Source of the DNA: Desarmillaria ectypa
Lineage: Eukaryota; Basidiomycota; Agaricomycetes; Agaricales; Physalacriaceae
Assembly: GCA_030407005.1 (NCBI GenBank)
Contig: JAUDYN010000009.1
Coordinates: 372,001-436,000 of the forward strand
Direction of reading: 5' to 3'
DNA: 64,000 nt
A model generated the notes under the pieces. The model ran no database searches. It had not been told where the DNA came from and was given only the letters and a program-made list of their open reading frames with translations. This document shows positions 1-10,222 of this stretch, piece after piece. The translations under genes and the position numbers were made by a program. Numbering within the stretch: position 1 is the stretch's first letter; every line of letters begins with the position of its first letter.

Positions 1-19
1 GGGGGGGGGGGGGGGGGGG
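1..19. repeat. Poly-G run at window edge
   Basis: The window opens with 19 consecutive G residues followed by ordinary sequence. No telomeric or simple-repeat unit continues from it. A homopolymer exactly at a sequence end is more likely a read or assembly artefact than biology, but I cannot exclude a real G tract. Confidence 0.6.
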
Positions 20-860
20 TCCGTTCCTTGGCTACACTCGCCCCTCAGTTAGCCGAACTCGAGACGATTGGTATCCTGCAGCAACCTCGTGAACCTGGAA
101 TTTGCAATAATCGGTTAATTTGCTAGCACAATGTCCCCGATTTCAATGGCGGTGGGTTCATCGCACTCCTAACAATAGAACACGCCCATTCAATAAAGCC
201 TTTCAACAGCGAAGAAATACCTCGCTATTGTTTATTTGTGGCAAGGAGTGAACTCACGTGTCAGAAGTTATTCCGGGAATTGTAGTGCAAAGCAGTCGCG
301 GCCTCGTTCTCCAAAAATAAGGGTGATGGAGAGATTCAGAATGATCCCGCGTGGTAATGTTCGCGGCGGGTTGTCGGCATCTGCTCTTGGGCTCTGCGTC
401 TCATCGCATATCACTCTCATACATTACAATGATTGCCCGGCCAGCTTTCCTTTCACGCTACACACATGCTAGGCACGGCCCCTCACCTTCAGTCGTCTTT
501 TTACTTGTGCGAATGTATATTGTTCTTTTCCAGATGTGAAGCTCGCTCCCCAATTATCCGTTGGATGGTTCGCCTCGGCATTTGTAGCGAGCGTGTAGAA
601 ATTATCACGCCACTATTAAGCTGCCTGAGCTTCATGGCTCGGTAGGTTGCAAGCATTCGTAATCTACTTCGATCAATCCTGATTCCCGGGCGTTTTTTCG
701 GAGGCAGAGGATGTTTCTCGCTAGAAGGAGTACAGAACCGTTAGGCCTGCAGATCACCCCTTCGGTAATTCATCGGGGGCCCCTTCGCACCTGACAGAGA
801 TTTCAGCACTTCAAAAGGCGACACGGACCTAGTACTACAATCCTTAGTTTGTCTTCCAGC
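20..860. other. No recognisable gene (upstream of the esterase gene)
   Basis: Both strands are broken by stops, and the short open stretches show no family signature. An AATAAA hexamer at 192-197 could be a polyadenylation signal of a gene ending to the left. The 3' part must contain the promoter and 5' UTR of the gene starting at 861; I see no clear TATA box there. CG dinucleotides are frequent, unlike the region beyond 10.2 kb. Confidence 0.4.
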
Positions 861-2471
861 ATGTTCTTCACAAAGTCTCTGTTCTTCGTCCTGTCGACAG
901 CCGCCGTCTACACGGCTGGTTTGACAATCGCGAACAACGACCCTCGAATATACTATCATGGGCGCTGGGATTCCTCCCCAGGAAGCTGGTGGTGAGTTTC
1001 CAGTAGTAGGAGCTGAAATGTTTTCAAGTGATGACATCGTTACAGGGCAGGTACAGGATTCAAGCTGCATGTTCAAAACCTACGCACGCTCTCTCTGAAT
1101 CTGGCTACCTACACGTCATCCCCGGCCACCATTGGGGTGTCCGTCAATTATAATAGCTTTACGTCCCTAAACGTCGTTGCGGGGACGAATAACATCCCTT
1201 TAGGGACCCAGTCCTCGAATAGTAGTGTCGTTCGCATCAACGCCTGGGGTTGGCAAAATGAACGAATGCTTCTCCAAAGCCTGGTGTTGAATTCGGTAAG
1301 CTTCTGTGTTTTGGGAGTTGCAGTGGATGATGAATATCCGATAGGATGCGATCCTGCTCCCATACCAACCTGCGAATGTCAATTTCTTATTCATAGGCGA
1401 CTCCCTGTCTGCGGTAAGAATCTTTAGGCGTTCCCCCACTCCGATTACTATGAACTTGTATAGGGACAATATCTTCCTATGGGCGTGGATCAGGCGTGGC
1501 CTTTTATTGTCGGAGAACAATTCAAAGCAGAACACACGGTCATCGCCCAGCCAGGAATCGCTTTGGCGGTTGGTTTTCTTGTGCGCTACTACTTGGCCAT
1601 GAAGACTCACACCCCCCAAGGATGTGCAATCCTACGGCAATGTACATGGGATGTCTTTCCAGTTCTTCGAGGTAGGTAGACGGAGACGTAATGCGATTGT
1701 TGAATTGCCGCTGACGTCGCTACTAGACCGAGGATCCTAGTTATGTCAGTACTCCTAACCACGCTTATACGACGGCATGGGATTTCTCTCGCGACAAGCC
1801 GGCCTTTACGCATATCGTCATTCATATAGGGTGAATTACACGTTCGATCCCCCTTGCAGGATCATGTTCTAACAGAGTTCATCTAGAGCAAACGATGTCT
1901 CTCACAATGTCTCCGCGTCCCAGTTTGTCCAAGTGAGTGTACGGATGGTATGCGATGTGAACGATTCTCATGCACGTTCCAGGTATATCTCGCCTTCATA
2001 AAACGCCTCCGTCAGTACTACCCCAACCAACCGATCTTTGTATTCACACCTGTACGTGATTGTGATGTATCCTTCCTTGTCCTATCATTCATTCATCAAT
2101 AATCCCTAGTGGGGTTGGCCCCAACCAAATGGCTCAGTCGGTTACTACTACGTTGGAAGCTATCAGCAGATAGTCAGCCAGAGGTACCTGGATTTCCAAT
2201 GGTGTTTTATTTCCTTCGTTAACTCATCCATGACAGTCAGGATCCCAACGTTCACCTCGTAGATACGTCAGGCTGGGTTGCGTATGGTGACATATTCTCT
2301 GAGTATACTTTCACTGCTCCTCCTAGTATCCATTGATGACTGACTGGCTGACATGACAGCAATCTGCATCCAACCGTTGCTGGTCACCAGAAGATTGCCG
2401 GGAAGTTTACAACATGGCTGGCGAATAACTTTGGCTTAAGGCCGGCGTCTCAGTGGGCTACGCCTGTATGA
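861..2471 (+). CDS. Secreted SGNH/GDSL esterase (carbohydrate esterase 2-like), 11 exons
   Basis: Predicted extracellular esterase of the SGNH-hydrolase superfamily, probably deacetylating plant polysaccharides; the substrate is inferred. Eleven exons give an uninterrupted 358-residue protein: 861-991, 1046-1295, 1345-1413, 1464-1568, 1621-1671, 1727-1830, 1887-1932, 1983-2051, 2110-2183, 2237-2302 and 2360-2471. All introns are GT-AG, 49-58 bp, and phases match. Residues 1 to about 20 form a hydrophobic signal peptide after a Lys. A beta-sandwich-like N-terminal domain (NNDPRIYYHGRWD, WWAGTGFKLHV) precedes the catalytic domain. The nucleophile lies in FIGDSLSA, the oxyanion block in HIGANDVSHN, and the Asp/His pair in DNLHPTVAGH near the C-terminus. 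A PIFVFTPWGWP block is also present. The start was chosen because it is the first ATG and gives a signal peptide. Intron 4 has a weaker donor (GTTGGT). The TGA stop shows that TGA is a normal stop here. The gene looks intact. Confidence 0.9.
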
Positions 2472-2727
2472 GCGAATCTAAGGGTGAGGCTCATCCTCTT
2501 CGCTCTATCGCTTTCTTGTACTCACTCGGTTCTAGTTGTGTTTAGTTGTATTTATGTACGAACCAGAGGGTCACTGCGAAGTAAATGTTGACTGTGTTTC
2601 CTTGTTTGTATTCTTCGTGAACTTGAGTTCGACCCTTGTCATCATGGAAAAGCAGGTTCATCTGCGTATCCGATGAATCATCGCAGGAATGCTGTCGGCA
2701 CTCGGTGATTACGTTACTTACCCTCCT

Positions 2728-3024
2728 TCATAAACTACCAACGTGATCCTCCTTGCTCACCATCTCTTCCAGCATTGTCAACCTTTTTCTCGGTGCTTGG
2801 TACTTGACTAAGACGTTGGGGTCGAAAGGGGTCGAGGGTGCTGTATTGGGGTACGTGTCTTGCTTTCTCTCTTCGGCGGCGATTGACATCGAGTGCCTGT
2901 AGATATACTTACCTTCTCGACGGCGACGACTGGTGTCCAGGATCAACAAATAGCTTTCTAAATCGTCGATATGTATGCGTTTGAGCATAGAACTGTGACG
3001 GGACCAAGTCCATGAAGGTGTCAT
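2728..3024 (-). CDS. Hypothetical protein, 98 residues, probably part of a larger gene
   Basis: I do not recognise this protein. It is an open frame on the minus strand from ATG 3024 to TGA 2728. It is rich in Arg, Lys, Asp and Glu, with a likely amphipathic, possibly coiled, C-terminal helix (KRLTMLEEMVSKED). It starts with an aromatic cluster (PSWTWSRH). A GTAAGTAT motif followed 16 nt later by CTACAG in the middle mimics an intron but is too short to be one. The frame is convergent with the esterase gene. Codon use looks more like coding sequence than the neighbouring frames. It could be the last exon of a gene whose 5' exons lie above 3,060. Confidence 0.35.
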   Translation of the reverse strand: MTPSWTWSRHSSMLKRIHIDDLESYLLILDTSRRRREGKYIYRHSMSIAAEERKQDTYPNTAPSTPFDPNVLVKYQAPRKRLTMLEEMVSKEDHVGSL

Positions 3025-3084
3025 CGCTACTCGGACGACACTGAAGCATGGTCCATGGGATACCGCAGTTAGCGGTTGTTAGAT

Positions 3085-3655
3085 ACTATACCTGCTCGAA
3101 TGTCGCCCTCGAAGAATATTAAAGACACAATCGGACTAGACATGGCTCCATCGGTTGGGAAAAACCACATTTCCAATAATCGTCGTGTCTAGTAAAATGA
3201 GTGCCCCTGAAGCAGCACCACATCATTTCCCAATCCCATAGAAGCAGTGACTAGTGATAGTCCCGTCGAGCTGCCTAGATCATTCTTGAGGCTCGCCTCA
3301 CCTCGATGCAACGCCCGGCGGAAATGAGCTCTCAATTCTTCTTGTTGCAAAAAGTGTCTTGCGGCCCGGCTCCATGACGGAAGTTTCCAATTTGGAGACG
3401 TTTGTTTGGATCACCACGAAAGTTCGCAGGACGAGGTTAACTCTATCTGAGAATTGGGACACTGTAGAATTGTCGTCTTTTTGTTCTGTGTTTACTGGCA
3501 TCCAACGGGCAGTTCTCCTTTTGGCTCTCCATCTCTGATTATCAGATTAACGTTTAGCGTTGGCGTCTTCGAAGTCAGCTAACCGATCAAGCATAAGCGG
3601 GGCCCACAAAGTCGCGGTCGCCTGATCTGCTGGTCTATCAAACCTATTCCCGGAA
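3085..3655. repeat. CG-rich copy of a segment duplicated at 12.1 kb and 59.8-60.2 kb
   Basis: This segment has a second copy split by the 47.5 kb transposon nest. Bases about 3,140-3,260 align with about 12,110-12,233 (shared block GCTCCATC..TTGGGAAAAAC). Bases about 3,260-3,655 align with 59,760-60,180 (shared blocks ACTCTATCT, GGATCACCA, GATCAAGC). The copy here keeps its CG dinucleotides, while the other has TG or CA at the same places. A plus-strand frame at 3,381-3,530 (NLETFVWITTKVRRTRL) partly persists in the other copy (LETFVWIT), so the duplicated unit may include a gene fragment. I do not recognise the family, and neither copy is a clean gene. Confidence 0.75.
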
Positions 3656-3671
3656 GACGCAGACGTTCACC

Positions 3672-3758
3672 ATGGCCTACGTCCCCGAGTCCTTAGACAA
3701 TATTATCCCCGTTAAAGGCGCATTCGTTCCCGGCGAGGAGACAAAGGCCTCGCGGTAG
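3672..3758 (+). other. Short open frame with plausible start, 28 codons
   Basis: An ATG at 3,672 in a CACCATGGC context opens a frame reading MAYVPESLDNIIPVKGAFVP and ends at TAG 3756-3758. The start context is good and the composition looks coding, so this could be the first exon of a gene or the remains of one. No donor site fits cleanly before the stop. I cannot link it with confidence to the frame at 3,908. Confidence 0.2.
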
Positions 3759-3907
3759 CAGGCCTCAGGTAACAACTTCGTTCTTCATGCCTTCTTGGCT
3801 AACACTTGGTTTAGATCATAGAGCCAAAACAGTCGGCCGATGACGCCCCAGCTCTCATCTAGTGTTTCCGTCTTTCTAGCTGAATTATCTATCATCCTGA
3901 GTGTTGG

Positions 3908-4267
3908 ATGGGAGAATTCACTTTGGGGAATCCGGAAGCCATGCCATTGAGGTCACTAGAAGAGCAGCTTTTACTTGCTTCCGACGTTCGCATCCGAACC
4001 GTGATAGAAATCATCGGGCTATCCGTCCCTGCTTCGCGTTGGTCTGTCTGTGGGGCATGTGTGCTCCAAGAAGGATATAAAGACTATTCTGAGTCACGGT
4101 GGTGAGTTGTTACCTTTTCACAAATATCCGCTACAGACTTCATGTGCATTATATGCAGTGCTACTGTTGATCTAAGGACATATGCGCAGCGATGCTTTTG
4201 TGACCAGCAGGTAGACGATGCAATAGTGCTTTGCTTGAGCTACCAGCGACTCCAACAAGGCTTCTAG
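3908..4267 (+). CDS. Hypothetical two-exon ORF, 100 residues
   Basis: Exon 1 (3908-4101) starts with ATG and reads MGEFTLGNPEAMPLRSLEEQ. A GTGAGT..ATGCAG intron of 57 bp (4102-4158) restores the frame into exon 2 (4159-4267), ending in TAG. The product has several Cys residues (CGACVLQ, CFCDQQ) and no recognisable domain. A further open stretch in another frame (RDDFDQQSEQQAEDAHIVS, about 4,328-4,426) suggests more exons downstream. It may be a partial or decayed gene. The evidence is only the open frame, the intron signals and the composition. Confidence 0.3.
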
Positions 4268-6099
4268 TCCTTATCCCAGGACGTCCTGAATCCTGGCGCC
4301 ACGGCGGGTCCAGACCGTGGGCATTCGTGATGATTTTGATCAGCAGTCTGAGCAGCAAGCAGAGGACGCTCATATCGTGTCTCCAAGGGATTCCGACCCT
4401 ATTACCGTATTTGGCGTATCTTACTAGAGCTATCGCATACAATCTGCAAATCAGCGAAAATATTCGCTTTTTTACGGGGGGTATCGGAATTGAGATGTTC
4501 TATCTTCTCCTTACGAGTGTTTTCTCCTTTAGGATATCCAAATACCTCCGAACATTTAACAACGTGCATCCTGTGCTTGAAAACGGCAATTTGGGTGAAC
4601 AGTTGTGTCGCATTGACCACGAGATCTATATCTTATCCAATTATCGAACACACCCACAGTCGACGAGTTTGCTGTTTCGTAGATCGAAGGCGATGCGAGA
4701 GGCTGAGAAACTACCGTGAACTAGCATTGACTCCAAAAAGTATCGCTGGCTGTCACAGAACAATGGTCAGTCAAACTGAAGGGAACGTATAAATGCCGAA
4801 ATTTCGGTGTTGGTGCCGGATAGCGAGCGGTAACAATGATTAGCCTCGCAAAAGTGATTGAGTAACCCACTCATACTTAGCGGGGCGGGCTATAGTTGCA
4901 TGTGAGCAACGTAGGTCCGTCCACAGAAAAAGACTCACCGAAAAAACTTAACGGAAAGAGGGAACAACACAAATTTGAGCGTCGGCTCATGGCACGGGAT
5001 GACTGCAGTGGCAGAGCTCCCCACTAGTCTTGTGGATGAAGGAGAAAAAAATTGGCAGAGGGGGTGGAGATGCAGGAGTATGCATATACCACAGCCACTA
5101 CGAAGTGCCCTGGGAGGGCGAACCAGTGTCCACTGTGACCGTGCACTTGAATTACAGGCAATAACACGCTTAGAACCCAAGATATCGTGGGCGGATTTTT
5201 ACAAAAATTCTGAGACGGAGACATTGGACCAAGCTAAAGGAGTGAGCTAGGTTCCCGGGAGCGCGGGAGGGAGGCAAGAATAGCAAGGCCAAGATATAGA
5301 TCAGATGACTTCGTCGTCCGGAAGGCAGGGACATCAGGTCCGAAATTCAAATCGGATGTCATGCTCCGACGGAACATGGGTCCCATGTGGACCTACCATC
5401 TGCATACAGAGGTGTGCAACCATTTTATCCAGGGCTCGGAGTATACGGGGCCACCACCTTCAATCTTAAACTATCCCGTATCCATACATATACAAAGACG
5501 AGTTAAGCCAACACATTCTGCCGCGATTAATCTATTTAGGGTATAGTCAGGTATGACATGCTACAATCATCATGGGGAAGCCCTTGAAAGGCTAGATATT
5601 AAACATCGAATGACGGGATAGACATTCATGACGAGTTTCAGGATTTTATTTCTTCGAGCCAGCTGGATTCAAGAATATCTCTGTCACAGGATGGAGAGGG
5701 GCTTGAATGATTAGAGTAGAATATTCGGCGGTGTCGTGGTATGCCTCCATGACGCGCCGCGGGAGAAGAAGCATCATGAGGCGCATCGGGAACTGAGTAT
5801 AGGATTCTAGAAGAGGGGGGGCTTAAAGAGGAAAGGGACGTTTCCGAGTTGATCATATAAGGAACAGGGCGCCTGCCAAAATATTCGCGCTGGATCAGCG
5901 CAATCCTAGGGCGTCGTGTCAAGGTAGTCCCATCCCGTCCAGGCAAATATTCTCCGTCGCAAGCTGCGTCTGGTGACATTTGTGGTTCGCTGGATCTTTG
6001 CTTGCGCTTTTTCCGCCTTTGGTGTCCAACCGAAGGACATAGAGAGAATGTTACCAAAGACATTCTTGGTATAGAAATGACGTTGAGAAGGCGGTATTC
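4268..6099. other. No gene I can support
   Basis: Long open frames occur on both strands (for example 4,231-4,719 + and 5,638-6,099 -, the latter continuing the frame of the kinase-like gene). They overlap each other and have no motifs I recognise. CG dinucleotides are frequent, so this belongs to the undecayed euchromatic block. It may contain exons of unannotated genes with many introns. Confidence 0.3.
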
Positions 6100-7747
6100 G
6101 CATGATCGGTACCGGTTACCAGTGCCAGGCCTCACATTGAGGCGCTCGAAAAGCAGTTCGACCTGCTTCCAGTGTGCCTGCCGTGCTTGCCCCAACTGTT
6201 GTTCATCATGTATCGTCCGATCGTAGATAAGGATGTTCGGACTGAACCATCTTTTGAGAGCGTTGTCGACAAACCTGACCTTATTATCGACTATTAAAAC
6301 GGCAGACGGATCCATGTCGTGACCGTCAAGGAGGTAGATATGGCGTTCCTACATTTTTCGAAAAGCACTGTAAACCTATGCGGCATCAGAGAAACCAAGC
6401 ACTCCCAAATTAGCACATACCAAGGTACGATCTTTATATGACACCATTCGTGCTCCCTCTTCGATACATTTGACTATCCCGATCATACGGCCATCACGAG
6501 CGAGACAAGCCAGAACTGGAGTAGTCAAATTCAGCGCTTCCAAGTTTTGGCACGCGTCTATCATGCATTGCAAAGCCAATGACGATGTGAGGTTGTAAGC
6601 GTATTCTACTTCTGCAATTGTAGATTAGTGCGATGTGTCTCCATGAGCATCTATCACGGCAGTATCACCTACCGACTGGCTTGAACCCGTCCAACAATGC
6701 ACGCTTACAGCCTGCCCGTAACCACTCGGTGACTTGAAGCTGGCTTTCATCAACACAGCGATATCCAGCCAAGTAGGGGATTTGGATGAATTTTTCCTTC
6801 ATTGGAATAAGGCGAGCATGGCCGTCACATGCGATATACAACATTGCTTGCCGGATATCGTCGAAATCGACAGAATTAAGAAGTGACTCCTACCAATACT
6901 GCGATGAGTCTCTCTTTGGACATCGAGGAAACATTGATGGTCACATACTATCAACCCGAGCTGTATCATGAGATTAGCATGCACGACGAGAGGAGGTCCC
7001 CAGATGATGACTTCATGGTTGTTTCTTATGAGTTGAAACATAGCTTTGCCACTTCCAGGTGCTTCATAGCAGTCATGGTAGAAGCCGACTTGGTCTGCGG
7101 TAAGAAGTAAATGTTAGGATACCACTGCACCAAATGAACAGCCAGACTAACCGCGAACTACAGTAGCGTTCGAAGGGACTGAATGAAGAATTCCGCTTGA
7201 CTCAAAGTCGGAATTATGGCTGACAGCGTCATAGAGCTCTTGTTGAGCATAAAATTCGCCGGTCATATCGTTGTCTGTGAGAAGGGAAAGAAGGTACGAT
7301 AGACGCTTACCTAGAAAGCCGCCCAAGACACAGCAGACATCCGGAATTAATATATCAAGTGTATTCAATGGGTACATGAATATCATGTTCGGCAGACTCG
7401 GCTTAAACTAAGATGATGTCAAGATAGGATGCGGCGGCTAACTGCGATGAGGGGCAGAACCGTCTCAAATGTCCTAACAGCTGGAGTCTGATTGGCGTTG
7501 TGATCTGAATGCGCCCTATGAGCAGCCTGGGGTAGAAAAACACGCCCTCCACTCCGGAACGCGCACTACAGCTTATCCGAATTAGTGTTCGAATAAGCGC
7601 ACAGATAAAAACAAAGCCATCTTTAGAACAAGCTGTGTTCCAAGTAGCGCTGTATACATCATTGTCTGTCAGCTCCGACTGAATGGCGGTATGAGAGCTC
7701 GAGGTGAACTGGTCGACATGTGCCTCTGCATATCCGTGCTCTGTGGA
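6100..7747 (-). pseudogene. Multi-exon protein-kinase-like gene with one in-frame TAG
   Basis: Seven minus-strand blocks join in phase: about 7747-7400 (boundaries uncertain), about 7386-7311, 7274-7152, 7094-6949, 6889-6673, 6611-6421 and 6375 to about 6126. Introns are GT-AG and 36-62 bp. The C-terminal part resembles a degenerate kinase fold: a VLACLARDGRMIGIV block, then SYKDRTLVYSAFRKM, then HIYLLDGHDMDP where a catalytic loop would be, then AVLIVDNKVRFVD like the segment before a kinase metal-binding Asp. Upstream exons hold YAQQELYDAVSH and HEVIIWGPPLVVHANLMIQL. I do not see a canonical HRD or DFG, so activity is doubtful. A single TAG at 6351-6349, between RKM and ERHIY, cuts the frame; upstream and downstream remain well matched, so loss looks recent or it is a sequence error. 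The C-terminus beyond 6,126 is unclear. The kinase-like assignment is from memory of fungal kinase-like families, not a search. Confidence 0.5.
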
Positions 7748-8361
7748 CAATCATATTAGTAGAATTGATGAGGATACAAGCACTGAAGAAGTCACAAGAG
7801 CCACGAGCGCCAAACAAAGCGATTCTAGTACTTCAACGGTAGTACTAAAACGATGGGTGTCGGTTTGAAGATCTGGGTGCAAGATGTCCTCGTTTATCTA
7901 TGGTGTTCCAGCCATGAGGTACATGCTCTGAAACGACTGACATATTGAAGCACATCTCCATATGTCCATCGACCCTTTCGGGCTTTTGTCTCTCACCATC
8001 CCCGCAGTACAGATTCTTCTTGACAAAGAAAATGCAAATAGACCAAAACTATTCTCGTGGCTGCGCCGTCGTTGCTTCGCTCACTCAGGTATTTTGCTAC
8101 GCACCGGCATCAACATCCGATGAGAATAGTTCATGCTATAACGTACCTATCAATGACCGTGTGCCCTGTCCTCCCACAAATTGATACCAAAATGTCAGCT
8201 ATATAGCAATACACAGCGAAGGAGCATATGATTCAATATTATCCTTGGTCAATTTCTATCAGTATGAACATCTTTATAATAGTGAAAAAATATTACTAAA
8301 GACGGTTTATAATGACTGTCGCAAGGTGACGAAGATGTGGTGGCGTAAAATAAAAAAGTAC
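7748..8361. other. No gene I can support
   Basis: This is the intergenic stretch upstream of the kinase-like gene and downstream of the F-box-like fragment (both on the minus strand). Only short open frames without motifs are visible. It should contain the promoter of the kinase-like gene, but I see no clear promoter element. Confidence 0.3.
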
Positions 8362-8853
8362 CTGTAATCGAAGTTGGCTTCGGGGCAGCTAGGCAAACTG
8401 ACGATCCTATCTGAATGCGTTTGATGTTGCTCAAATGAATAGGATGGGGCTGGTCAGCAATGTCTCTGTTAGTAAAATGGCGCCGACGAAGTTCTCCGCT
8501 ATCTGAGATAGTTCCCTCACACATCTGAATTGGGCGAGGCGCCACATGCCCAATTGTTATTATGCCCTCAGATGCCAAGTCCTCCCAACCAACTCTCACC
8601 AGCACATCAGCCGGCCCTTCTCAGTCACCACTGGCTAACACATCTGCAGGCGATGCCTTGATGAAAACCGAGAGGGGTACAGGTCCAGTCGACTCAGATA
8701 CCACCAGCAACGTGGAATCCAGGTGCCGGTCAATGTTAACAACAACGTTGGTCCTCTCGGACTGTATTTGTGGTCGTCGATTTGAGGCCAAAGAATCAGA
8801 AATGGCTTTAAAGCACACACAGAGAGTGAGACTGTTTGGGTGAACATTTCCCT
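8362..8853 (-). pseudogene. F-box/LRR-like fragment with one in-frame TGA
   Basis: From a CTAG acceptor at 8,854 the minus strand reads one frame to a GTAC donor at 8,361, broken only by TGA at 8624-8622. The stretch before the stop contains NVVVNIDRHLDSTLLVVSES followed by PVPLSVFIKAS. That is the kind of sequence found in the LRR-like body of basidiomycete F-box proteins, where a statement about a Ser/Gly-rich short motif is followed by PLSV. After the stop the frame continues for 86 codons (HLSNIKRIQIGSSVCL). The start and the F-box itself would lie upstream of 8,880, where a GTACGT donor motif is visible in the reverse complement near 8,920. Family assignment is by resemblance only. The premature stop may be real or a sequence error. 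Confidence 0.35.
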
Positions 8854-10222
8854 AGTTATCAGAAATATATGGACTAAAAAAGAACATAAGTTTCAGCAAT
8901 AATGTGTAAATCTTGAGTACGTACCGAGATGCAAGTCGTGTGCATCAAGTAGCAAGCCAGTGAAGGAGAGGAACGGGGCTTGATGATGTGAGGCCAGGAG
9001 TTGTGATGCAGGAATAGAAAGGCACAAAAAATTGTCATATATTATAGAAGTGGGTCATAATTAAAAATATCTTGACTCTGCTTCTTATCAGTCCCAAAAA
9101 AAAAAAAAAGAAATGCGTTGCTAACAATAGAAGGATGGCAGAGATTCTACCGGCCCATACCGTTGCACTGATTCGACAAGCCTGATTGAGTTGCGAAAGG
9201 AGATGTGGACCCAGTTGTTGCGTAGAATCCCTGCGTCCGGTGTGCCCAAGTGGTACCATGCCATGTAATAATGATGATAATAATAATATAAAGGCCAAGA
9301 ATGCATCAGGGCTGCGTGCAGGATTGATTGATTCTCAGGCCCGGAGGAACCTGTGTTTTAAGAGATTTAGCCTTTTGTATCCCTGGATATACTTGGTGCT
9401 GCAGGGTCGGAGCTGGTCAGAGCAGGGTAGATGTTTGAATGAAAAGGTGGCGGCGGGGGATACGGTAGAAATATGGTAGGACAGCAACCAGCAACCGATG
9501 GGGCACCACAGCTTGTTTTGTTAGTGTCGGAGGCATTACTGTATGATCTTCTGTAGACGCATATCCCCGGCATTTGTCACCCTAGTCCTATTTACGTCGC
9601 CATGCTTACAGGTGATAGCATCTTGTTGACTGACAGTACCCGTTCGTTTCGTGGCCGTAATTCTTGACTTATTCTGCATGATTAATACTAATCGGTATTC
9701 AGGCCATGGCACGCGCATATACCATGATAGATGCCTTGGCCTCCACAGTGGCTGCCATGATGGTAGAACAAAGCGAAAAACATTGCTCGTTGCCACGTAC
9801 ACCAAAGAACATATGTCAAGGCAGCGAATGCATGGAAATGTTTATGATTAGCAATAGATCCAAGTTCCGTCCGGGTAATCCAACTCCTTTTACTCTTCCC
9901 ACCTTCTTTCACACAAAAATGTTCCACCTCCCCAAAGAAAAGACATTGAGGGGCAAGTCGAAACTTGCTCCCTTCTTAGAGAAATGATGGTGTTTATCTA
10001 TGAATCGATTTTTGAGTCTGGTGATGGAGAACCACCTGACAGAAGGTTGACCTCATTGCATTATTTTCTCTTCCTAAACATTCTACAGTATCAGATCAAT
10101 TGTTGTAAGGCTATAAATGGTATTACCTCCGAGTTAATGGTAGTACTGGTGAATGCCCTCTGCGAGCTGGGTATGTTATCTGGCGGGCAGCTGGAGCAGT
10201 AGAACTCTCTGAGCAAAGGGTC
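8854..10222. other. Gene-poor stretch at the end of the normal-composition block
   Basis: No convincing gene is visible. There is a poly-A run of 13 at about 9,095-9,109 and an (AAT/GAT)n microsatellite at about 9,266-9,290. CG dinucleotides thin out from about 9.9 kb; the last one before a long CG-free block is at 10,222. Confidence 0.4.

Noticed and set aside
3381..3530. Cyclin-like domain in the duplicated segment (NLETFVWITTKVRRTRL).
   Set aside because: The resemblance is vague, no cyclin-box residues can be assigned with confidence, and the frame ends quickly.
5638..6099. Extension of the kinase-like gene in one 225-codon open frame down to 5,638.
   Set aside because: Sequence after about 6,126 turns Ser/Pro/Arg-rich and loses the pattern of the upstream exons; likely intron or UTR read through.
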